Shown: one piece after another, positions 25,081 through 33,375 of the stretch | Numbering within the stretch: the stretch's first letter is position 1 | Layout of the letters: every line of letters begins with the position of its first letter | Assembly (NCBI GenBank): GCA_964552945.1 | Contig: CAZKIP010000004.1 | Location: 1 to 64,000 of the forward strand | Reading direction: 5' to 3' | Length of the DNA: 64,000 nucleotides | Origin: CAZEAB01 sp964552945 | GTDB lineage: Archaea > Nanobdellota > Nanobdellia > Woesearchaeales > GW2011-AR9 | Notes under the pieces: generated by a model | The model's database searches: none | What the model was told of the DNA's origin: nothing | What the model saw: the letters and a program-made list of their open reading frames with translations, nothing else | Translations under genes and position numbers: made by a program

Positions 25081-26500
25081 AAAATTATTAGTTTTAGGAA
25101 GTGCTGCTTTAATTAGCTTTTCTGGTGGTAGGGCGGAAGCTCAAACCATCGATTGTCAGGAAGTTGAGGAGAGGCATAGGACAAAATTAGAGGGCCGTAT
25201 TTTTGGTTTCTTCGATGGTTGCTTAGACGAATTTGTTCCAAAAAAGTTTAATGAGCAAAGTTATTTAGAAAGTTTCAATTGTCTGGATGATTTTCTTAAA
25301 GAATCAGAATTATGTCCAATGACAGAACTTAAATGGAAAGTTTCTAACGCCATGTTATTAAATTTATTTTCTAAAAATGAAACGGTGAGTGGTTTAGCAA
25401 GAAGCAGATTGAAACAATTAGGAGTGTTAGATTTTAAGAAACAAATTGAGGATTTAGTTACTGCTGCCGAAGTTGTTAAGAAAAGGATAAGAGATGTTCC
25501 GGATGGTTTAGAAGCTAGGAAAGAACATCGGAAGGAAGTTGAGATGTGGAAATCTTATTTGAAAGATTTAAGGGTTCACGCAGTTATGGCTCTTGATCAA
25601 GCCATTTTGTTTAGGGAAAGACCTCCTGGAGAATTTGTTTGGAATGAATCTCTTTTTAAAGGATTAAAATTAAGTTATCAAGCTTATCAAAGTTCTATGA
25701 ATCTACAGGTAAGTTTGGGTAATGCAGATTGGGGAACTTCTTATAGAATTTTTAAGCAATGGAAGAAAGATAATGAAACGATGATGGCTCAATTGATTAA
25801 GGTGGAGAATTCAGCTTTGAATTTTGCTAAAAAAGAAATGAGTGGAAAATGGGTTAAGATAGTCAATGGTGACAAATCTATCTGGGCTTCAAAGAACTTT
25901 TCTCAAGAATGGGGAGAAAATGGAGAAAATTATTTTTCTTTGATTGAGAGAATTGATGAGGTTAGTTCTTTAACGGAAATTATTCCTTTGAAAGTTGGAA
26001 ATAAATGGAAATATGATGTTTTTTTATATGGGAGGAAGGTTGAAGAAGTTTCAACTGCTGTTAAATGCACTCGTAATGGTTACTTTTTATATGGTCGAGA
26101 GGTTGTTAAGAATACTGGCGAAGGATTAGTTTCTGTTGGTCGTTCTAATAATTGTAAAAGTTTGAAAAAAGGAGATATTGAGGAGAGGGGCTGTTTAGAA
26201 TGGAGGAAAACTTATGCTGGTAAGGTTAGTACTGGAAAAGCTTGTGTTAGGTCAAAACCAGGTCTTCTTTACAGATATCCAGGGAAAGTTGGAGAGGTTT
26301 ATGATAATGGGAAATCTTTTTCTAAAATTGTTTCTGTTGCTGGGGTTTTTGGAGATAGAAAAGGTTGTTATGTTTATGAAGAAGGTGTGGGGAAGGGTGG
26401 TCCTTTTGATTGTCCGGTTACTATTTGTCCCGGTTTAGGGCTGGTTAAGAGCAGTTGTGTGGATAAAAAATCTGTTTTAAAGAGTACTAATGTTCGGTAA
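25067..26500 (+). CDS. Secreted Cys-containing hypothetical protein
   Basis: 477 residues with a Sec-type signal peptide: KK at 4-5, hydrophobic core LLVLGSAALISF and a likely cut after the AEA near residue 25. The middle (about 100-260) is helical. The C-terminal third is rich in Cys, Gly and Lys with repeated short strands (for example KVGEVYDNGKSFSKIVSV). I recognise no family. The overlap with the upstream gene indicates a two-gene operon; a TATA box after it starts a new unit. Confidence 0.6.
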   Translation: MSLVKKLLVLGSAALISFSGGRAEAQTIDCQEVEERHRTKLEGRIFGFFDGCLDEFVPKKFNEQSYLESFNCLDDFLKESELCPMTELKWKVSNAMLLNLFSKNETVSGLARSRLKQLGVLDFKKQIEDLVTAAEVVKKRIRDVPDGLEARKEHRKEVEMWKSYLKDLRVHAVMALDQAILFRERPPGEFVWNESLFKGLKLSYQAYQSSMNLQVSLGNADWGTSYRIFKQWKKDNETMMAQLIKVENSALNFAKKEMSGKWVKIVNGDKSIWASKNFSQEWGENGENYFSLIERIDEVSSLTEIIPLKVGNKWKYDVFLYGRKVEEVSTAVKCTRNGYFLYGREVVKNTGEGLVSVGRSNNCKSLKKGDIEERGCLEWRKTYAGKVSTGKACVRSKPGLLYRYPGKVGEVYDNGKSFSKIVSVAGVFGDRKGCYVYEEGVGKGGPFDCPVTICPGLGLVKSSCVDKKSVLKSTNVR

Positions 26501-26501
26501 T

Positions 26502-26511
26502 TTTATAAATA
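26502..26511 (+). promoter_or_regulatory. TATA box of the 1772-residue surface protein gene
   Basis: TTTATAAATA lies about 28 bases before the ATG at 26535 and decides for that start over an in-frame ATG at 26520. Confidence 0.55.
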
Positions 26512-26534
26512 TAGAGTGATTGTTTTTCTTTATT

Positions 26535-29500
26535 ATGAAAAGAGGTGTGTTTTTAGTAGTTTTAGTTGTATTTCTCTTAGTTGGAAGTTTGAGTGTTGTT
26601 GGTGGTACTGATGGGTTTGGTTGGAAAGTATATGATATGATGTATGCCCGGTATGATGGAGATGGTTGTGATGAAAATCAAATCGCTAAGGCAAAACCTG
26701 TTGATGGTTTTGCCCATGGTGAAGGAATTGAAAAATGTTTTTTTAAGAAGGAGAGCGCAATAACTCCCTCGAAGCATGGATGTGTGGTTGGAGTTTCTGA
26801 TGATTATGCGAATGGTAATGATTATTGTGCGGGAGGTTATAAGACTGAGGGGGCTTCTTTTGTCACTTCACCTACAAAAATAAAAAATTTTGCAGGATCA
26901 AAATTTTGGGAAGGAAGCGATTTTGGTGATAGTGATGCAAAAACATGTAGTGAGACTTTAATTCACCACCCGGATCCTTACCTATGTCAAAATTCTAAAT
27001 GGACATTGTGTGATTTTGGACAAAGAAATGAATATGTTACTTTGAAGAGTCTTAAAGATGGAGCATTACAATATTACTTCTGTGTTCAGGATATTAATGG
27101 AGAAATGTCTTGGCAAAAAAAAGAACAATTGAGTAACTTTGATTCTGATGGAGATGGCGTTGCAGATCCTTTTGATTGTAGACCCAATAATAAAGAAATT
27201 TATGGAAAATTTCCTACAGGATGTGATCCTAGTGCTACTACTGGACCAAAAGTTTGTTTAAGTACATCCTCTGCCAAAGAAGTATGTAATAACAATGGTC
27301 AAGATGATGATTGTGATGCCACAACTAATGATGATTGCGATAAAGATAAAGAAATTTGCCAAGCCTCACCAAATAAATTTTCTTGGATTGATGGTATTTC
27401 TGATAATAACAAGTGTTGCGGTAACAATGGACTTGATGATTTAGGAACTATTTCTTTAGATGGAACAACTCAAGAAAATATCTGTGTAGGCAAAGATCAT
27501 GTTGGTGTTGCAAATGATAAAGGAGTAAAGGAAACAATGGGAACAGCATGGACTTCATCATGTGCTGGAGATTGGTGTTGGTTAAAAACAAGTGGAACTC
27601 CTGCTTTCAAAATAATGACCATTAGAACCCCTGAAGAAGACTATGATGTTGTCTCAAATACAAATAAATGGATAGAATGTAGGAAAAACAATCCTGATCA
27701 GAAAGTTCTTCCAACTAGTTTTTTAAATGAACAAAAGAATATAATGAATGCAAATAGATTTTATTGTTATGAAGAGGGAAATAGATGGAGCTGGGCAGAT
27801 TGTAGAACTGAAGATATTCCAGATAGTGGAACCAACAATGGGGTAAAAAATAGATTTGAAGGAGATGGGCTGTTTTCTTTACATATTGACGAGGGGTATT
27901 CTACTGATTCTCAAAAGATTATTTTGGTTGAAAATAATCAAGGATTAAAAAATTATTATGGAGAGGGAAGATTATCTTTTGGAGATTATAATGTTTTAGA
28001 ATTACACTTGAGATTTACTTCAATTGATTTGTTTAAAAAACCTGAAGTAACATTTGAGATTAGTGCAAAAGATAAACCATATTTGAAAGGAAATGCGTTG
28101 AGTTATGCTGTTGGAAATTCACAAATAGAAGAAGGAAGGTGGATGAAAATTAGAATTCCTGTATCTGCTTACCCTAAAGTTGAAGCAATTTCTTTTAGTA
28201 CTTTACCAAAACATGTTATTGAAGTAAGAAATGTTCGTTTAACAAAAGAAGATAATAGTGACAAAGCAGTTTGTTCAGGACAAGAGAGTGTTTCTAAAAA
28301 AGAAAGTTCTTGGTTGGAAAAAGGATTAGACACAATAAATGGAGAAATTAGTGGAGAAAACATTTGTAATGTCTTGTATGACCCAAATTATAAACCTGCA
28401 GATTCTGATAAAAAGGTTGACTCTGTCGGAAACGCTTGGCTAGGAGGGGACAATTTTAACAATTTGGGAAAGAACCTTTGTTGTGGAAATACCGATGAAG
28501 AATATTATGCGGGAATGTCTAAGAACGAATATGGTTGTTGGAATTCTGTACCGGTAGAAAATAATCAACCAGTTACAAATGTTGGATATGAAGTTTCTTA
28601 TATGAAAAAAGAGAGAGATGATATTAACGTTGGAACTGCAGAAATTACCTCAACAGTATATTTTACAACAAAAGAATACGTTGGATCAAAATATCTCTTT
28701 TTTTGCTATCCTTCGGTTAATTTCCTGAACCTTGATGGGGACTCAGATAGTTTTGATTGTTCAATAATAAGTTCAAAAATGACCATCTCTAAAAACACAC
28801 AGAATACTAATAATGAGGTGTTTAAAATTTCTGAAAAGGAAATTAATGAAAATTCCCTTATGGGGCATTTTGGAGGTTTTGTAAAAAAGATAAATATTTA
28901 TGCAGAAGCAGAAGACGAAACACACCCTGCCCAAATTCATATCAAATATGATATTTATAGTAATGTAGAGGCATTAAAAGATAATGATAAGGTTCACATA
29001 ATTAATTATGCATTTCCACTTTCTGATTTGAGCCAGACACACCTATATGAAATAGATCTTGAAAAAAAAATTCTTAATGATAACCCCGAGGATAAAAAGA
29101 TAAAAGTGAAAGAATTTAAGATTACTTCCCAACTCAACCCTCAAGAACATAGTACATTTGGTAATCCTTTAGAAATTAAGGGAGTTCTTTTTTTTGAAAG
29201 TCCTCCTCCTAGTAATCAAGGACAATCTAGTGGAATATATAAAACACAAGTCAATTTTAAGAACAAAGAAAATATAATTCACAAGTTTGGAAAAAATGAA
29301 CTTTCTAACCTAAAAGATGTAAAAACAACCAATCCAACAGTTAGTCTTACCGACGCTCCTTCTAATGCACAAATAAACGTAATAAAAACTTATTTTTGGA
29401 ATCCTCTTGGAAAAGATATCAAAAAAAGAGATTTAGGTAAGGAATTTAACCCTTTAAATATTGGAAATTATGATGAGATTCATTTGATTGCAGATATAAA

Positions 29501-31853
29501 TCCTAACGAAGAATTAAATTTGATTACAACAACTCCAAAAAAACCACTAGAAGTAAATAACAAGAAAATAATTAAACCATGCATGTCGGAAACTTGTACC
29601 TACCCTCTCCCAGGAGAACCACCATATACAATAACTTATGAAGATACAGAGATGTATGATTTATTTTTCGTTGATGAAGAAGGAGAACATAAATTAGGAA
29701 GAAAAATTACAATTGACCCCAATGTCCCGAATATGGCAGGTAATGCGCCAGGGATTCCTGCACTTCCTCCAACAGATGATGATGCAGGCACAGGCAAAGG
29801 AAAGACTGGAGGGTCATATCAACCAGGAGTACAAAAAATTGAGTCAGGGCCTTTCAACAATCATGGAGTTATTGTAGCAAAAAAGGTTCCTTTGTCCACA
29901 GTTAGAATATATGAAGATAAAGAGAAGGCATTCTATGGGTGTCAAGCACCAGATTATATCACCAATAATGCTTTGGTTAAACCCCATTTTAAACAAGCAA
30001 ACTTCTGCGATTTCCAAGGAGACAAATATTGTTCATATTCTGACAACGGATTAGGTAGCGAATGGAGTACTGAACCCTTAACTAAAGTGGGATACGACCT
30101 AAATAAAGGAGATGCTTCCTTCAAAAAAGACGAAAAAGGAAGTCTTATTTTTCCAGTTTTTGACCTTCTAGATTTGAAAGATAAACCATTCCTTCCAAAA
30201 GACAGAGTCCACACAACTTCCGTCCTCCCCGCAAGAAATTTCCTTTCAACAATTCAACCAGCTAAGGAATTGAAAAATTGGGAATTGTTAGGGGCGCAAC
30301 CAGGTGCAGTAATATACTCTGATGCAGACGGAACTATAAACCTGTTAGATAAAAATCATTTGAAATCTAATAAAATTCCAGTACCTCAGAAAGTAGAGTT
30401 ACATTTTTCTCATGAAGGAACTTGTAAGTCAAAAATAGTTCTTTATAATAAAGATGGAAAAGGTGTAATCAAAACAACTGATAAATTCAATACAGGTGAT
30501 TTTTCTTTATTAACGATTGAATTTTTTAAAGGACCCTGCACAATTAAAAATCCCTTTCTCCAATTAGTGGAAAAAGATGAGGAACCAGTAAAATATGAAG
30601 AGTTCCAAGAACTGGAAACAGATAGAGCAGGTATCGCCTGCTGTCCAAAAGATTATTGCTGGAATGGATACGCATGTACAGCACCAATGGGAGAACATAC
30701 CTTCCTTGCAGAAAAAACAAGTAATGGAAAAACATATCGTTGCTTAGCAGGAGAATGGACAATATCTACCCCTAAAAAAGATTGGAATGAAAAAGAATTT
30801 GGTTTCTGTGAAAAAATAGAGCAATGTTATGTGATGGGTTCCAATGATCCAAATAAAGGAGACTTCCAAGCATGTTTAGATAATAATGGCTATGTGGCAG
30901 ACCATTTCTGTGCAGCGGGTAACTGGACCAGTAGAACTAAATTTTTAGCATCAGCATTACTTGATGCGGTTGATAAAGAGGATTACACTATTTATTGTAC
31001 AGATCCAATCTCTGCTTTCAACATTGTTAAAGATGAAAATAAACCTTTCATCCTTGGAACAGAAAAAACTGTTTCAACTGGTGGAAAAGCTCCTCTACCT
31101 GGTCAAACACCAACCCCACCAAAAAAGATTCACACTTGCTCAAAACAAAGACATCCAAAAATTTCAGAAGAAGAAGACACTTGTATAAACAATGTGTGTG
31201 TTGTTAGGTATGGTGAAAAAGATGAATTCTCAACAGCTTTTGCCACTACTATGAACAAACCTGGTAATTCAACTGGTTCTTTTTTAACACTTCTAAAAAT
31301 TAATCCAACTGATTTAAATGACCTTTGTCAAGGAGAGGATAAAGGATTTGTTAAATGTAAATTGAAAGGGACAGAATTTTGGTACGATCAAAGAGTAGAT
31401 GCAATTATTTACAGCGAAGACGGAATTTCTATCAAGAAAGATACTTTAGAAAAGATGTGGGATACTGTTAAAAATTTCTTTGCAAACTTCTTTGGACAAG
31501 GAAATAAGCCTTCCAAAACATCAAAAGAATTTCTTTTGAAAGCGCAGAACTTTAATGAGATATATCTTGCAAAGCAAGGGAAGCAGGAAGTAAGGGCAGT
31601 TAAAGAAGTATTGAACGAGTTAGAGGGAGGAATTACCGTTGAGTATGAGGGCTTTAAAACGCCTCTCTGTCAATATTATGATAAAACAAGGATTAAGCAT
31701 CCTTCTTTCAAAAGTAAAGGCGTTTTTAATACAAAAGATTTCGATTTCAGATGTGTTGATACAAACAAATTAACTACAATACAGGCTAAAACAAATTTAG
31801 ATTATATCTTCCCAAATATCACTGCAAATTTGAGAGTGGCCCTAGAAGACTAA
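26535..31853 (+). CDS. Giant secreted Cys-rich surface protein
   Basis: 1772 residues with a signal peptide (MKRGVFLVVLVVFLLVG...). Near 200-270 is a calcium/metal-binding block: DSDGDGVADPFDC followed by CNNNGQDDDCD, like thrombospondin type 3 and MopE-type metal-binding motifs. A module W-x-x-C-(n)-Y/F-x-C-x-x-x-x-N-G/R-x-x-x-W appears at least twice in the first 430 residues, and GxWT(S)RT-type segments appear near 1410 and 1465. About 50 Cys suggest a disulfide-rich ectodomain. No membrane anchor is seen at the C-terminus. No known family spans it; a cell-surface or matrix role is inferred. Confidence 0.75.
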   Translation: MKRGVFLVVLVVFLLVGSLSVVGGTDGFGWKVYDMMYARYDGDGCDENQIAKAKPVDGFAHGEGIEKCFFKKESAITPSKHGCVVGVSDDYANGNDYCAGGYKTEGASFVTSPTKIKNFAGSKFWEGSDFGDSDAKTCSETLIHHPDPYLCQNSKWTLCDFGQRNEYVTLKSLKDGALQYYFCVQDINGEMSWQKKEQLSNFDSDGDGVADPFDCRPNNKEIYGKFPTGCDPSATTGPKVCLSTSSAKEVCNNNGQDDDCDATTNDDCDKDKEICQASPNKFSWIDGISDNNKCCGNNGLDDLGTISLDGTTQENICVGKDHVGVANDKGVKETMGTAWTSSCAGDWCWLKTSGTPAFKIMTIRTPEEDYDVVSNTNKWIECRKNNPDQKVLPTSFLNEQKNIMNANRFYCYEEGNRWSWADCRTEDIPDSGTNNGVKNRFEGDGLFSLHIDEGYSTDSQKIILVENNQGLKNYYGEGRLSFGDYNVLELHLRFTSIDLFKKPEVTFEISAKDKPYLKGNALSYAVGNSQIEEGRWMKIRIPVSAYPKVEAISFSTLPKHVIEVRNVRLTKEDNSDKAVCSGQESVSKKESSWLEKGLDTINGEISGENICNVLYDPNYKPADSDKKVDSVGNAWLGGDNFNNLGKNLCCGNTDEEYYAGMSKNEYGCWNSVPVENNQPVTNVGYEVSYMKKERDDINVGTAEITSTVYFTTKEYVGSKYLFFCYPSVNFLNLDGDSDSFDCSIISSKMTISKNTQNTNNEVFKISEKEINENSLMGHFGGFVKKINIYAEAEDETHPAQIHIKYDIYSNVEALKDNDKVHIINYAFPLSDLSQTHLYEIDLEKKILNDNPEDKKIKVKEFKITSQLNPQEHSTFGNPLEIKGVLFFESPPPSNQGQSSGIYKTQVNFKNKENIIHKFGKNELSNLKDVKTTNPTVSLTDAPSNAQINVIKTYFWNPLGKDIKKRDLGKEFNPLNIGNYDEIHLIADINPNEELNLITTTPKKPLEVNNKKIIKPCMSETCTYPLPGEPPYTITYEDTEMYDLFFVDEEGEHKLGRKITIDPNVPNMAGNAPGIPALPPTDDDAGTGKGKTGGSYQPGVQKIESGPFNNHGVIVAKKVPLSTVRIYEDKEKAFYGCQAPDYITNNALVKPHFKQANFCDFQGDKYCSYSDNGLGSEWSTEPLTKVGYDLNKGDASFKKDEKGSLIFPVFDLLDLKDKPFLPKDRVHTTSVLPARNFLSTIQPAKELKNWELLGAQPGAVIYSDADGTINLLDKNHLKSNKIPVPQKVELHFSHEGTCKSKIVLYNKDGKGVIKTTDKFNTGDFSLLTIEFFKGPCTIKNPFLQLVEKDEEPVKYEEFQELETDRAGIACCPKDYCWNGYACTAPMGEHTFLAEKTSNGKTYRCLAGEWTISTPKKDWNEKEFGFCEKIEQCYVMGSNDPNKGDFQACLDNNGYVADHFCAAGNWTSRTKFLASALLDAVDKEDYTIYCTDPISAFNIVKDENKPFILGTEKTVSTGGKAPLPGQTPTPPKKIHTCSKQRHPKISEEEDTCINNVCVVRYGEKDEFSTAFATTMNKPGNSTGSFLTLLKINPTDLNDLCQGEDKGFVKCKLKGTEFWYDQRVDAIIYSEDGISIKKDTLEKMWDTVKNFFANFFGQGNKPSKTSKEFLLKAQNFNEIYLAKQGKQEVRAVKEVLNELEGGITVEYEGFKTPLCQYYDKTRIKHPSFKSKGVFNTKDFDFRCVDTNKLTTIQAKTNLDYIFPNITANLRVALED

Positions 31854-32277
31854 ATCCTTCTTTCTTAATGTCTTCTATAAGATAATGCATATTAAAAGAA
31901 ACTACTGCGTAATTCTTTTCAAGCAACTCTAAAAAAGTGTCTAGCTCTTTGATATTCTTACAAACCACCTCAGCTATGAAATCCCATCCATTGTTTGTTT
32001 TCTGTAAGGTATTTACATTATTGTGATGTTGCAAAAATAGAAGTAATCTATTTTTGTTTTCATTATCAACTTTCAAAAATACTTGAGCTCTGGCCCTGTA
32101 ACCCATTTCATCGAAATTTAAAACAACCGTGTTTTTCTTAATTACACTATTTTGCAGCCCTTTCAGTAAATCGAAGAGGGTTGAAATTGGTATGTGCGTT
32201 TTTTTGCTGATGGAAGTTAGTTTTGCGCGTGAATTTCTTCGCAAACATTCCAACAATAGCAAGGATTTTTCTTTCAT
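31819..32277 (-). CDS. Lrp/AsnC-type transcriptional regulator, single module
   Basis: 152 residues: an N-terminal helix-turn-helix (about 1-50: LLLLECLRRNSRAKLTSISKKTHIPISTLFDLLKGL) and a C-terminal RAM-like domain (about 60-145) without an obvious effector site. It ends inside the last 35 bases of the giant surface gene (tail to tail) and starts divergently from the double Lrp-like gene, sharing a 97-base promoter region. Confidence 0.75.
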   Translation of the reverse strand: MKEKSLLLLECLRRNSRAKLTSISKKTHIPISTLFDLLKGLQNSVIKKNTVVLNFDEMGYRARAQVFLKVDNENKNRLLLFLQHHNNVNTLQKTNNGWDFIAEVVCKNIKELDTFLELLEKNYAVVSFNMHYLIEDIKKEGFSLLGPLSNLQ

Positions 32278-32374
32278 TTCTTTACCTTGCAGGAGTAACT
32301 ATAAAAAGAAATATTTAAAAGTTCCGGCCACTTTTTTGAACAAAAAGCAACAACCTTCCTTAATTTATTACAAT

Positions 32375-33343
32375 ATGTTCAAGATAGACAAATATGATAG
32401 GAAAATCCTGTACGAACTAGATAAAAATGGCCGTGCTACCCTTACAGAGATAGCAAAAAAAATCAATAAGTCAAAATCCTTTGTTCTTTATCGTATTGAT
32501 AAGATGAAAGAAAGCGGTTTCTACTTGCATGACATAGTTATTTACGACGTTTCTAAGTTAGGATATCAAACATATTATCTGTATCTAAGGGTGGTGGATC
32601 ATACTGCTAAAAAGGAAGCCGAATTAATCAATTATCTTAAGAGTAAGCCAGAGGTTTATAGTATTCAGAGAATTATTGGAAAATATCAACTTTATATCTC
32701 TATAATTGCTGAAGATGTCCTTTTGCTTGAAAGTATACTTCTGGAATTGGTAGAAAATTTTGAAAAGGTGGTTGTTGGATATCGGATTTTGCTTCTTTAT
32801 AGTGCCAATTCCCCTTCCCATCATTACTTGTTTAAAGATTATCCCTGGATAGATAAAGATACTTCTATTTATGGAGCCGACCCTATTCCTGTACTTCCAA
32901 AAGAAAGAGAATTTCTAAAAGTTCTTTCTGAGCACCCAAGGGGGTCTTTTAGTATGATTGCCAAAGAAATGGGAAGCAGTTTACCTAAAGTAAGAGACAT
33001 GTATAAAGACTTGGTTAAAAGAAAAATTATTATTGCAATTCGTCCTTCATTGGAACCAAGGGTGATTGGTTTTTTGGATAAACATATCACCATAAAAATG
33101 AAGTTTAAAGGATTGTTGAAATTGAAGGAGATTAAGAATTATCTAATGGGGTTGAAATCTACAAAATTTATTTCTTATACTTTTGGAAATTATGATTTAA
33201 CGGGAGCATTTGTTTTTGAAGACTTAGAAGAATTTAAGAATTTTCAAAGCGGCGTATTCAATCATTTTGGAGATTCGATAAATTTTATTGATTTCCACGA
33301 TTACTTTGAAGAAATTAAATATCACCACTTTAAACGAGAGTAA
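32375..33343 (+). CDS. Tandem Lrp/AsnC-type regulator (two modules in one protein)
   Basis: 322 residues made of two Lrp-like modules. The first (1-160) starts FKIDKYDRKILYELDKNGRATLTEIAKKINKS, a clear Lrp helix-turn-helix, followed by a RAM-like domain. The second (about 165-322) has a more diverged HTH (LKVLSEHPRGSFSMIAKEMGSSLPKVRDMY) and another RAM-like domain. The frame extends upstream to 32129, but the start at 32375 matches the family and avoids the divergent gene. It is probably a DNA-binding protein for the surrounding surface genes (inference from position). Confidence 0.8.
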   Translation: MFKIDKYDRKILYELDKNGRATLTEIAKKINKSKSFVLYRIDKMKESGFYLHDIVIYDVSKLGYQTYYLYLRVVDHTAKKEAELINYLKSKPEVYSIQRIIGKYQLYISIIAEDVLLLESILLELVENFEKVVVGYRILLLYSANSPSHHYLFKDYPWIDKDTSIYGADPIPVLPKEREFLKVLSEHPRGSFSMIAKEMGSSLPKVRDMYKDLVKRKIIIAIRPSLEPRVIGFLDKHITIKMKFKGLLKLKEIKNYLMGLKSTKFISYTFGNYDLTGAFVFEDLEEFKNFQSGVFNHFGDSINFIDFHDYFEEIKYHHFKRE

Positions 33344-33351
33344 ATTTATAA
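33343..33351 (+). promoter_or_regulatory. TATA box of the 784-residue membrane protein gene
   Basis: AATTTATAA centred about 28 bases before the ATG at 33376; leaderless start expected. Confidence 0.5.
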
Positions 33352-33375
33352 GGTAGTATTGTTTTATTCCTTACA

